From NCBI GenBank assembly GCA_963728195.1, contig CAVSIX010000018.1, forward strand, positions 1-64,000: 64,000 bases of DNA, written 5' to 3'. The DNA is from Sva-07 sp963728195 (lineage in GTDB: Bacteria > Actinomycetota > Acidimicrobiia > Acidimicrobiales > Ilumatobacteraceae). Within the stretch, counting starts at the first letter, position 1. Each line of letters begins with the position of its first letter. Of this stretch, positions 52,226 to 60,124 are shown piece after piece. A program made the position numbers and the translations under genes. The notes beneath the pieces were generated by a model, which saw only the letters and a list, made by a program, of their open reading frames with translations, had not been told where the DNA came from and searched no databases.

Positions 52226-52483
52226 TCAGGCGTCGACGGGGAGCACGCTGACCGTCTTGCGGCCCTTGCTCTGCCCGAACTCGACGCGGCCGTCGACGAG
52301 GCTGAACAGCGTGTCGTCCTTGCCCTTGCCGACGTTCTTGCCGGGATGGAACTTCGTGCCGCGCTGGCGCACCAGGATCGTGCCGGCGGTGATGTCGCTG
52401 CCGCCGAAGGCCTTCACACCGAGGCGCTGAGCGTTGGAATCGCGGCCGTTGCGGGTGGAACCGCCACCTTTGGTCTTGGACAT
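52226..52483 (-). CDS. rpmA: 50S ribosomal protein L27
   Basis: L27 of 85 residues (MSKTKGGGSTRNGRDSNAQRLGVKAFGGSDITAGTILVRQRGTKFHPGKNVGKGKDDTLFSLVDGRVEF). The N-terminus has no Firmicutes-type cleaved extension. It follows rplU by about 30 bases. obg, which often comes next, is not present; a terminator and convergent pckG follow instead. Confidence 0.98.
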   Translation of the reverse strand: MSKTKGGGSTRNGRDSNAQRLGVKAFGGSDITAGTILVRQRGTKFHPGKNVGKGKDDTLFSLVDGRVEFGQSKGRKTVSVLPVDA

Positions 52484-52516
52484 GAGTGTTCTCCGTTCGG
52501 ATCGGGCCGGTGCCGG

Positions 52517-52825
52517 TCAGACCGTGATCGAGGTGATCTCGACCAGGTGGTACTTCTGGCGATGGCCGTAGCGACGATGTTGGTTGGTGCGGCGCTTGTA
52601 GGTGTAGCCGTTGATCTTCGGGCCCTTGACCTGGCCGACGATCCTGCCGGTGACCGACGCGCTCTTGAGCTCGTCGGGGGTGGCGAGCACGGTGCTGCCA
52701 TCGACCACCATGACCGGGGTCAGCGACACGTCGCTGCCCTCGTCGGCGTCGAGCAGTTCAACTCGTACCTGCTGGCCCTGGGCCACCTTTTCCTGCTTGC
52801 CGCCTGAGGCGATGACTGCGTACAT
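52517..52825 (-). CDS. rplU: 50S ribosomal protein L21
   Basis: L21 of 102 residues: MYAVIASGGKQEKVAQGQQVRVELLDADEGSDVSLTPVMVVDGSTV, VTGRIVGQVKGPKINGYTYKRRTNQHRRYGHRQKYHLVEI. The ATG at 52823-52825 is the family start. Just upstream on the minus strand are a possible TTGAGG (-35), 16-base spacer and TAGCAT (-10), which would give a very short leader; this promoter is tentative. It is followed by rpmA. Confidence 0.97.
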   Translation of the reverse strand: MYAVIASGGKQEKVAQGQQVRVELLDADEGSDVSLTPVMVVDGSTVLATPDELKSASVTGRIVGQVKGPKINGYTYKRRTNQHRRYGHRQKYHLVEITSITV

Positions 52826-52890
52826 AGCGTTGTCCGATGCTAGCGGCGGATCCCGGCGCCTCAACCCGCGCAGCGGGTCCAATTGCGCCG

Positions 52891-52939
52891 GTCACTCCTC
52901 TGAGTCACTCCCCTCCTCTGAGTCACTCCCCTCCTCTGA
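52891..52939. repeat. Tandem repeat, 18-base unit
   Basis: GTCACTCCCCTCCTCTGA occurs at 52904-52921 and 52922-52939, preceded by a shortened copy (52891-52903) and followed by a decayed ATCACTCTG. The array touches the stop codon of the metallo-hydrolase gene. On the minus strand each unit carries AGAGGAGGGGAG, a purine-rich, SD-like stretch. Confidence 0.85.
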
Positions 52940-52940
52940 A

Positions 52941-54209
52941 TCACTCTGCGGTGGTCACGGCCTCGGACTCACGGGCGGCACCAGCGAAGATGCCCTTGGC
53001 CATCAGGGAACTCTCCGATGCGCGGCGTGCCCGGTACACCACTGCTCGGGCGGCGTGGATGCCGGCGTCATCGGGCGCAGCCCATCCGGCGATGTCGGCC
53101 AGATGGCAGGCGAGGCGGTGGTCGCCGGCTTCGGACAGCGTCGTGGCCCGCTCGATCAGCACCGACGCTCCGCCCGCGAGGTCGGCCAACTCCGTCGCCA
53201 GCACGGCGTCCGGCGACGGCTTCAAGCGGCTCGGGGCGCCGTCCCACCAGCCACCGAACTGGCGCCAGATGTTGCGGACGACGAATTCCGGCTCGTCGTA
53301 GAGCGGCCGGAGATACGGCTTGGCGAGCACGTCGTCGGGTACGTGCACGCTGTGCACGATCGTGTCGAGCACCTCGCCCGCGTTCATCATGTCGACCACC
53401 TCGGCGACCAGCTGTTCGAGCGCACCGGCGATGTCGCCGAGCACTCGGGCGATGCGGTCGCGACCTTCGATCGGCAGGCCGTGCGCCGGCAGGAGCAGTT
53501 CCGGCTGGCGTGAGATCATCTCGCGCAGCGCCGCTGCCCACTCGATCGGATAGCGCTGGACCTTCTGAGGGTTGCCGGCATTCGGGAAGTTCCAGATGAC
53601 GAAGTCGCCGGTGAAGAGCCACTTGTCGTCGGGCATCCACCCCCACAGGTGGTCGTCGGTCTCGCCTCTGGCATGGTGGAACTCGATCGTGCGATCACCG
53701 ACGACGATCGTGTCGTGGGCGTCGACGACGTGGTCGGGGCGCAGTGTGGCGGCCGGGATGAACTCCCCCGTGGAACCCATGCCGAAGTCGCCGCGCACGC
53801 CACCGAACTGACGGGCGTTGATGCGGACGTTCCAGTCGTTGGTGTACTCGTAGCGATCGAATCGCCGATCGACGTTGGTGTGGCCCACCACGGTCATCTC
53901 GCCGAAGGCGTCGGCGAATGCGGGGCTCCCGCCGACGTGGTCGGCATGGCCGTGGGTGTACACCAGGTGGGTGACCGGCGTCGAGGTCCACCCACCGATC
54001 GCTGCGACGACGTCGGCGCCCGTGCGGGCGTGCGAGGCATCGAACGCAACGAGGCCGTCGCCGGCGTCGAGCACCACCGAGTGCGAGAAGCTCTCGACGA
54101 TCGCCAGACCGTCGGCCAGCTCCGACAGTTCGTTGGTGATGCGGTTGACCGGTTCGTCGGCCACACCCGAATCGATCACCCGTGACGACAGTGCGAGCAG
54201 ATCACCCAT
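52941..54209 (-). CDS. MBL-fold hydrolase, alkyl sulfatase-like
   Basis: A 422-residue metallo-beta-lactamase-fold enzyme with the zinc motif THGHADHVGG (residues about 85-94), a later GETDDHLWGWMPDDKWLFTGDFVIWNFPNAGNPQKVQRYP (second-site Asp/His), and LLLPAHGLPIEG. The region after residue 250 is helical with LKPSPDAVLATELADLAGG, the alkyl-sulfatase dimerisation type. Such enzymes cleave alkyl sulfates (SdsA1) or related esters; the real substrate is unknown. It lies upstream of rplU on the same strand and is divergent from the DUF4157 gene. Confidence 0.86.
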   Translation of the reverse strand: MGDLLALSSRVIDSGVADEPVNRITNELSELADGLAIVESFSHSVVLDAGDGLVAFDASHARTGADVVAAIGGWTSTPVTHLVYTHGHADHVGGSPAFADAFGEMTVVGHTNVDRRFDRYEYTNDWNVRINARQFGGVRGDFGMGSTGEFIPAATLRPDHVVDAHDTIVVGDRTIEFHHARGETDDHLWGWMPDDKWLFTGDFVIWNFPNAGNPQKVQRYPIEWAAALREMISRQPELLLPAHGLPIEGRDRIARVLGDIAGALEQLVAEVVDMMNAGEVLDTIVHSVHVPDDVLAKPYLRPLYDEPEFVVRNIWRQFGGWWDGAPSRLKPSPDAVLATELADLAGGASVLIERATTLSEAGDHRLACHLADIAGWAAPDDAGIHAARAVVYRARRASESSLMAKGIFAGAARESEAVTTAE

Positions 54210-54281
54210 TCCCTCGACCCTAGGCGAATCGGTGCGACGGCGATCGACGCCTGGCGGTCACCACGCTGCTAGAACTGGCAG

Positions 54282-56309
54282 ATGGGTACTGAATTCTTCG
54301 CTGGTCGGTCTCGTCCCTCTTCCGCGGTGCCGCACGACGCCGGAAGCGTGCGGCGCAATCTCGAGGTCGGGGCACACGACGATCCGGCCGAGCGTGAAGC
54401 CGACCGGCTCGCCGAACGGGTCACCCAGCGGCTCCAGGACCGGCACCTCGACGCCCGCAACTCGGCGGTCGCGACCACTTCGAGTGGTCGGGCTGTGCGG
54501 TCATCGGTCGCACGAGCCTCCGTCCGGGAAGCCGAACTCGGCGACGTCGGCGGGGACATCGGACCCCGCATTCACCGTCGCACCGAGCCAACGTCAGAGA
54601 TCGCGCCGATCGTCGGCGCCGAAGGCGGCCAACTCGACCCGGCCACCGAGCGCGACATTGGTGACGCTCGCACTGGTGGCCAGCGCCTCGAACCGCGCAT
54701 TCAGCGTCGCATGGAGTCGGCGTTCGGCACCGATCTGAGTGCCGTGAGAATGCACATCGGAGGGCCCGCCGATGAACTGAGCCAACGCATCCAGGCCCGT
54801 GCGTTCACGGCCGGCAACGACATCTTCATTCCCAGCAGGGAGTACGAACCCGACACGCGGTCGGGCCAGACCCTGCTCGCACACGAGCTGGCCCACACGG
54901 TTCAGCAGTCCACGACGGTCTCGCGCAAGCTGGATCCAGTGATCCGCCGATACGCCGACATCCCCGATCACGCCACCTGGAAGCAGGACTCCAACATCGC
55001 CCGTACGCGGCGCTCGAAGGAGCTCAAGGCCATCGACGAGGCCGTCGCGGAGTACGACAAGGTGAAAGACGGCGACGAGTTGGCGCTGAAGCGCTCGCAC
55101 ATGATCCTCGTACTCGACCACATCCGGCAGTGGGAGAAGATCAAGACGCCGGCGGGCGTCGCAAAGAGCGATCGCGCTGCGTCGATCATGGACCTGAAGC
55201 AGGTGTTCGAGACCAAGGTCCAGGAGAACCTCGCGGCGCACGCCAGCGAACTCGACCCCGTGGCCGCCGACTATCACCAGGCCGTAGCGAACCGCGACAT
55301 GGCCGCAACCCGGCGTGTGGGCGCCGAGCTCAGCAGCGCACATCACGAGTTCTTCTCCCAGACGGCCGCCGATGCGCTCAAGACGAAGGACCCGCAGGAG
55401 TGGGCGACGGCCTTCTTCAGTGCCCCGTTCGACGAGTTCGGCATCAACCCGTTCACCGTGATGTCACTCAAGAGGTTTGCCGACTTCAGCTGGCTACGTC
55501 GCGAGCACGCCGACATCATGGTCAACGACTACATCCTGCCTGGGATCGAGTCCAACAAGAATGCCCTCGTCCAGATGTTGCAGTACCCGCCGTTCCGAAA
55601 CGGCCTGTTGACCAGGGCATCGCCCGCAGCGACCCGATGCCTCCTCGAAATGCCGCTCGTGCGCATGACCGTCGCGGCGGAGAGTGACGCAGCCACCAAG
55701 AACGGCGGCGCACCCAGCGTCGAGGAGATGGCCGACAGCGTTTTCGCCGCCTTTCTCGGAGATCAGCCGGTCAGTGGCCTCGGTTATGCCACGAACTCCG
55801 CCAACTTCAGCACCGGTGAATTCCTGCTCGGATCGTCGACGACAGCAAAGCGGGCTCCGTGCATGACATTGAGCAACATGCTCACCGAGGTCTTCCGGGC
55901 CGTCCTGCCGAACGGCAACCCAGCCAGCCAGGTGATGCAGCGTCAGGACATGGTGCCGATGCTCACCAAACCGCTTCACACCATCGGCACGGGAAACGGC
56001 ATCTTGACGCAGGAGACGTCGTTCAGCGGGAACGTGGAGCAGTACGGCGACGTCAAGGGCCACGCGAACATCAACCGGATCTTCTTCGGCGACGGACACG
56101 AGTGGCTCCAGGTCGGCAACAAGGAGTACGACCCGACGCTCGGCATCACCGGGCCGGTCGGCACGGTGAAGGCCTGTGTCGAGGCGATCACGTTCACCAA
56201 GAAAGGCGAGAAGTACAAGGGCAGCGACGGCACGACCGCCACCCGCAACAAGCACGTGCCACCCGGTGGCGGCCCGCTCCTGTTCCAGCGATCGGTCGTG
56301 ATCAACTAG
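54282..56309 (+). CDS. DUF4157 protein with unassigned C-terminal domain
   Basis: A 675-residue protein. Residues 33-47 (DDPAEREADRLAERV) and 135-210, ending LLAHELAHTVQQS with a zinc-protease-like HExxH (His201-His205), form a DUF4157 region. DUF4157 is established as a marker of extracellular contractile injection system (eCIS) effectors. Residues 225-480 are mostly helical. The C-terminal part (500-675) is of no family I know; Cys527 (RAPCMTLSNML), His606 (GDGHEWLQVGN) and Asp617 (KEYDPTLG) are ordered and spaced as in transglutaminase/papain-like folds, so a cysteine-type toxin domain is my inference. There is no signal peptide or membrane helix. It appears somewhat less GC-rich than its neighbours. 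No eCIS structural gene is in the window. Confidence 0.8.
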   Translation: MGTEFFAGRSRPSSAVPHDAGSVRRNLEVGAHDDPAEREADRLAERVTQRLQDRHLDARNSAVATTSSGRAVRSSVARASVREAELGDVGGDIGPRIHRRTEPTSEIAPIVGAEGGQLDPATERDIGDARTGGQRLEPRIQRRMESAFGTDLSAVRMHIGGPADELSQRIQARAFTAGNDIFIPSREYEPDTRSGQTLLAHELAHTVQQSTTVSRKLDPVIRRYADIPDHATWKQDSNIARTRRSKELKAIDEAVAEYDKVKDGDELALKRSHMILVLDHIRQWEKIKTPAGVAKSDRAASIMDLKQVFETKVQENLAAHASELDPVAADYHQAVANRDMAATRRVGAELSSAHHEFFSQTAADALKTKDPQEWATAFFSAPFDEFGINPFTVMSLKRFADFSWLRREHADIMVNDYILPGIESNKNALVQMLQYPPFRNGLLTRASPAATRCLLEMPLVRMTVAAESDAATKNGGAPSVEEMADSVFAAFLGDQPVSGLGYATNSANFSTGEFLLGSSTTAKRAPCMTLSNMLTEVFRAVLPNGNPASQVMQRQDMVPMLTKPLHTIGTGNGILTQETSFSGNVEQYGDVKGHANINRIFFGDGHEWLQVGNKEYDPTLGITGPVGTVKACVEAITFTKKGEKYKGSDGTTATRNKHVPPGGGPLLFQRSVVIN

Positions 56310-56389
56310 TCGCATCGACCAACCGGTGCGCCCATTGTCTTCGATCCGCGCGCCGAACGCGAGCACCTCGATCGAATTTCCGCAGCCTG

Positions 56390-56698
56390 CTAGATCTCGC
56401 AGGCGTCGGCGCAGGGGCCGCTGGCGCGGAACTCGACGGCCAGGGATTTCGAGAGGCGGCCCTTGGTCACCACCCGCATCGACTCCGCCATGCCGATCAA
56501 CGTGGGCGTGATCAGGATCTGGAAGCGTTCGTGACGCAGCTTGCGATACGCCGCGGTGTTCTTGCCCTTGACGTTGGTGTCGACCGACACCTCGGCGACC
56601 TTGCCTCAACCGGTCGGGCGGATGAAGTCGATCGACATCGTGCCGCCCTTGCGTTCGAGCAACTGGCGGGCCTCGTCGGTGATCTCGATGTTCATCAT
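56390..56698 (-). CDS. HesB/IscA-like candidate selenoprotein with in-frame TGA
   Basis: One frame runs from the ATG at 56696-56698 to a TAG at 56390-56392, broken only by a TGA at 56606-56608. Read through, it gives 102 residues. The first half (MMNIEITDEARQLLERKGG, then SIDFIRPTG) resembles HesB/IscA-like proteins, and the TGA is residue 31 in RPTG-U-GK, where IscA has its first cluster Cys (TSGCSG). The second half continues in the same frame (GKVAEVSVDTNVKGKNTAAY ... SLAVEF) and ends with Cys96 and Cys100 (GPCADACEI). HesB-like selenoproteins are a known bacterial family. The hairpin after the TGA supports selenocysteine. The start shares one base with the rne stop (TGATG). The alternative is a nonsense mutation. 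Confidence 0.75.
56576..56608 (-). promoter_or_regulatory. Candidate bacterial SECIS hairpin after the TGA codon
   Basis: On the minus strand the TGA (56608-56606) is followed by 14 bases and then GGTGTCGGTCGACACC (56591-56576): a perfect 6-bp stem with the loop GGTC. The E. coli fdhF SECIS has the loop sequence GGUC in an apical hairpin starting 11 bases after its UGA, so both loop and distance agree. It lies within the coding frame, as bacterial SECIS elements do. Being part of a GC-rich codon run (VSVDT), a chance palindrome is possible. Confidence 0.65.
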
Positions 56699-58618
56699 CA
56701 CTCCAAGAGGCTGTAGTCGACGACGACGCCGCGCCCTTCGCAGTCGGGGCAGGTCTCGGAGTATTCGGTGAGCAATCCCTCGCCGATGCGTTTGCGGGTC
56801 ATCTCCACCAGGCCGAGTTCGGTGATGTCGAACACCTGCGAGCGCGTCTTGTCGCGAGCGAGGGCGTCACGGAACTTCTCGATCACCTTGGCCCGGTTGC
56901 CCTTGACCTCCATGTCGATGAAGTCGATGACGATGATGCCGCCGATGTCGCGAAGTCGCAGCTGCTTGGCGATCTCCTCGGCGGCTTCCATGTTGTTGTG
57001 GAAGACGGTCTCTTCGAGGTTCGACTTGCCGACGTTCTTGCCGGTGTTGACGTCGATCACCGTCAGCGCCTCGGTGTGCTCGATGATCAGCGAACCGCCC
57101 GACGGCAGCCACACCTTGCGGTCGAGCGCCTTGTGCACCTGCTCGTGGATGTGGAACTTCTCGAAGAGCGACAGACCCCCGCCGGTGCCGCCGTCGTAGT
57201 ACTCGATGCGATCGGCCAGTTCGGGATTGAACGCAGCCACGTAGTCGTGGATCTCGTGGTAGAGCCGTTCGTCGTCGATGACCACGCCGCGGTAGTCGGC
57301 GTTGAACTCCTCGCGGATCACCCGCACCGCGAGCTCGGGCTCGCGGTACAGCAGCGCCGGGCGCTGGGTCTTGGCAGCCTTGGCGGCGATGTCCTCCCAC
57401 TGGCGCAGCAGGATCGTCATGTCGGCGACCAGCTCCTGCTCGGTCGCCGTTTCGGCCGCCGTGCGTACGATCAGGCCGTGTTCGTCGGGCTTGACCCGGT
57501 CGAGGATGCCACGCAGGCGCTTGCGCACGTCGTCGGGTAGCCGCTTGGAGATGCCGTAGGTCTTCGAGTTCGGGATCAGCACGACGAACCGGCCCGGCAG
57601 CGAGACCTCCTGAGTGAGCCGGGCACCCTTGTGGGCGATCGGGTTCTTGGTCACCTGGCACGTGATCAGCTGTTTGTTCTTGAGGATGTCCTCGATGCGC
57701 GGGTCCTTACCGCCCTCGTCGATGTCCTCGGGGTCGTACTGGACGTCGCCGCGGTACAGCACGGCGTTCTTGGGGGTGGCGATGTCGACGAAAGCCGCCT
57801 CCATGCCGGGCAGGACGTTCTGGATGCGCCCCACGTAGATGTTGCCGTGGATCTGGCTGACGTCGTCGGCCGGGCGGCTGACGTAGTGCTCGATCAGGCT
57901 GCGTCCCTCGAGCACGGCCACCTGGGTCATGCCGGAGCGAACCTGGACCGCCATGAAGTACCGACCGATCGGCTTGCCGTTGCGCTCTCGACCGCGGCGC
58001 TGTTCGAGTGTGGCTGCGTCGAGCTCGCCGGCGTCGGCCTGCGATCTACCGCGACCGCGACCACGGCGGCTCTTCTTGCCACCATCGCCGGACGCGCCCT
58101 CCTCGGATCGCTGGCGTGACCGGTCGCCGGCACCTCTGGTCGAGTCGCGGCCGGAGCCCCCTCTCGAGCTGCCTCCACGGCGCCGCCGCTTCGGCTCGCC
58201 CTCGCTGCGTCCGTCTTCGTCGCCGGCCGTGCGGCTCGATGCAGGCCCCGGAGGTGGGGCGGTCGGGATCGGCATCGTGTCACCGATTCGAGGTTTGCGC
58301 ACCAGCGCCCGCTCGGCCGCTTCGGGCGACGCCCGCCCTTCGCGCATCGGCTCGGGAAGCTCGATGTCGTTGCGGTGCGTCGTCCGTCGAAAGGCCGTCG
58401 TCGTTGTCGTCGGATGAGCCGTCGGCGGACGCGCTGGCCCCCGCAGCACCGCCGCGTCGACGCTGCCCGCCACGTGAGCCGCGGCGCCGCTTGGGACCTA
58501 AGCCCGCAGACGTGCCGGCCGGTGAGTCAGACGTGGTGTCGCTCGAGGTGTCGTCGGTCGTGTCGTCGGTCGTGTCGTCGGTGGTGTCGGTCGAACGCTC
58601 GGAGTCGGCGTGATCCAT
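56698..58618 (-). CDS. rne: Ribonuclease E/G family protein (apparent frameshift near the N-terminus)
   Basis: RNase E/G cuts single-stranded RNA in mRNA decay and rRNA processing. The main frame gives the S1 domain (VSQIHGNIYVGRIQNVLPGMEAAFVDI, then AVLYRGDV), the 5'-sensor/RNase H-like part, catalytic acidic residues in LTVIDVNTGKN and GGIIVIDFIDME, and a final zinc-link-like CPDCEGRG. The N-terminal extension appears split: an ATG at 58616-58618 opens MDHADSERSTDTTDD... KRRRGSRGGQRRRGG in another frame, the text expected before RNase E in actinobacteria. It joins the main frame near NDIELPEPMREGR if one base near 58371-58375 is dropped. Otherwise translation could start at MREGRASPEAAERALV. 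rodA lies upstream. Confidence 0.87.
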
Positions 58619-58963
58619 GGGAGAAACGGTCCCTTCTGGGTCGAGCAGCCGCGAAGGCGCTCGAAGTGGCTCGAACCGTCCGCACGCTGCAGTGGGGACG
58701 AGCCGATCGTGAACGTCGGTGCCGCCGGTTGACGGAACCGTTGCATGCGCCGGAGACCAGCGCTACGAGGAACACGACGGCCAGCACGGCCGCCGGTGAC
58801 CAGGCCTCGACATGCACGTTCGCCGCGAGCGCTGCGTCGCCGGAATCGTACGTTCCGGTCGCGCTGGGGGTTCGTGCGATGTCGAAGGCCACTGGGAGAC
58901 AGATTCTATGCGCTCGCAGCGCTGTCGGCGGGATGGGCCCGCGATTTGGCCGGCGGCGCCGAC
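58619..58963 (-). other. 345-base gap between rodA and rne; possible small membrane ORF
   Basis: No established gene is seen here. On the minus strand a GTG at 58890-58892 opens AFDIARTPSATGTYDSGDAAL, followed by one hydrophobic segment (WSPAAVLAVVFLVALVSGAC), then an Arg-rich run that overlaps the rne start. Ten bases before the GTG is TAGAAT (58903-58908), a good -10-like hexamer, without an obvious -35. This could be a near-leaderless small membrane protein, or the promoter and leader of rne. I cannot decide between them. Confidence 0.3.
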
Positions 58964-60118
58964 TCAGCGCATCCGGCGCATGTGCACCGACTGGACCAGT
59001 CCGAACAGTGCGAAGTAGACGATCAGGCCTGATCCGCCGTAGGAGATGAACGGCAGCGGCAGCCCGGTGACCGGCATGATCTGCACGGTCATCGCCACGT
59101 TCTGGAACGCCTGCCACAACAGCATGGAGAAGACCCCGGCACAGAAGTACGTGCCGAGCAGATCCCGTGAGAGGTGGGCGATGCGCCAGATCCGCACGAG
59201 CGCGATGATGATCAGACCGAGGACCACGGAGGACCCGACGAAGCCGAACTGTTCGCCGATCGCCGCGAACGGGAAGTCGGCCCACATGACGGGGATGTCG
59301 CGTCCGTTCGTGAGCGGACCCTGCAGCCAGCCCTTGCCCCACACGCCACCGGTCCCGATCGCGCGCATCGCGTTCTCGGCCTGGTAGAGGTCGTCGGCGT
59401 CGGCGGCGGCGGGATTGACCAGGGCCCGGATCCGGGCGGCCTGATAGCTGTTGACCAGCCGGCCGACGAATGCCGCGAGCACCGTCGCCACCGACAGCAA
59501 CGTGATCAGGGCGATGTAGCGGGCCTTGGCTCCGGCGACCAGCAACACGCCCATCGCCATCGAGACCAGGACCGACGCCGACCCGAGGTCGGGCTGGATG
59601 ATCACGAGCACCGCCGGCGCGCCGACGATCATCAGTCCGCCGAGGAACCGGGCGTAGGAGACCTCCTCGCTGCGTTCCTCGGCCAGGTAGGCAGCGAGCA
59701 TCAGCAGCGTCGTGAACTTCGCCATCTCGGCCGGCTGGAAGTTGAGCGGTCCGAGGTCGAACGAGATCCGGTCCTCGCCGGAGGCGACGCCGATCAGGAA
59801 CAACAACGCCAGGATGACCAACGTGAGGCCGTAGAGGAAGCGTGCGCGGTCCTTCCACCATTCGTAGTCGACCGACATGACCACGAACATGACGACCGTG
59901 GCGGCGATCGCGAACACGACCTGGCGGGTGACGAACGCATACGGATCGCCGGAGATGCGCGTGCGCGACGCCGAGAACACGACGAAGCATCCGATGACCG
60001 TCAACGCGAACTGCACCGCCAGGAGCACCCAGTCGACGTTGCGGCTGGGATCGGCGGGGCTGGCACCGATGTTGCCGAGGCCCGAGTCGGGCTTACGGGA
60101 CAGGAACGAGGCGGCCAC
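58964..60118 (-). CDS. rodA: Peptidoglycan glycosyltransferase RodA
   Basis: RodA polymerises glycan strands in the elongasome. The 384-residue SEDS protein has about ten membrane helices, the loop FNLGPLNFQPAEMAKF-type text (SFDLGPLNFQPAEMAKFTTLL), IIQPDLGSASVLV, GTGGVWGKGWLQGPLTNGRDIPVMWADFPFAAIGEQFGFVGS, and the final LPLPFISYGGSGLIVYFALFGLVQSV. It starts with GTG 6 bases after the mrdA stop, so the two are coupled, as RodA and PBP2 act together. Confidence 0.97.
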   Translation of the reverse strand: MAASFLSRKPDSGLGNIGASPADPSRNVDWVLLAVQFALTVIGCFVVFSASRTRISGDPYAFVTRQVVFAIAATVVMFVVMSVDYEWWKDRARFLYGLTLVILALLFLIGVASGEDRISFDLGPLNFQPAEMAKFTTLLMLAAYLAEERSEEVSYARFLGGLMIVGAPAVLVIIQPDLGSASVLVSMAMGVLLVAGAKARYIALITLLSVATVLAAFVGRLVNSYQAARIRALVNPAAADADDLYQAENAMRAIGTGGVWGKGWLQGPLTNGRDIPVMWADFPFAAIGEQFGFVGSSVVLGLIIIALVRIWRIAHLSRDLLGTYFCAGVFSMLLWQAFQNVAMTVQIMPVTGLPLPFISYGGSGLIVYFALFGLVQSVHMRRMR

Positions 60119-60124
60119 GAACGC

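Noticed and set aside
54282..56309. Complete extracellular contractile injection system locus
   Set aside because: Only a DUF4157 protein is present; no tube, sheath, spike, baseplate or AAA ATPase gene is found in the window.
56390..56590. A separate 66-residue gene starting at a GTG (MSVDTNVKGKN)
   Set aside because: The same frame continues upstream through the TGA to an ATG coupled to rne, and the N-terminal part is HesB-like, so it is better read as one gene with a recoded TGA.
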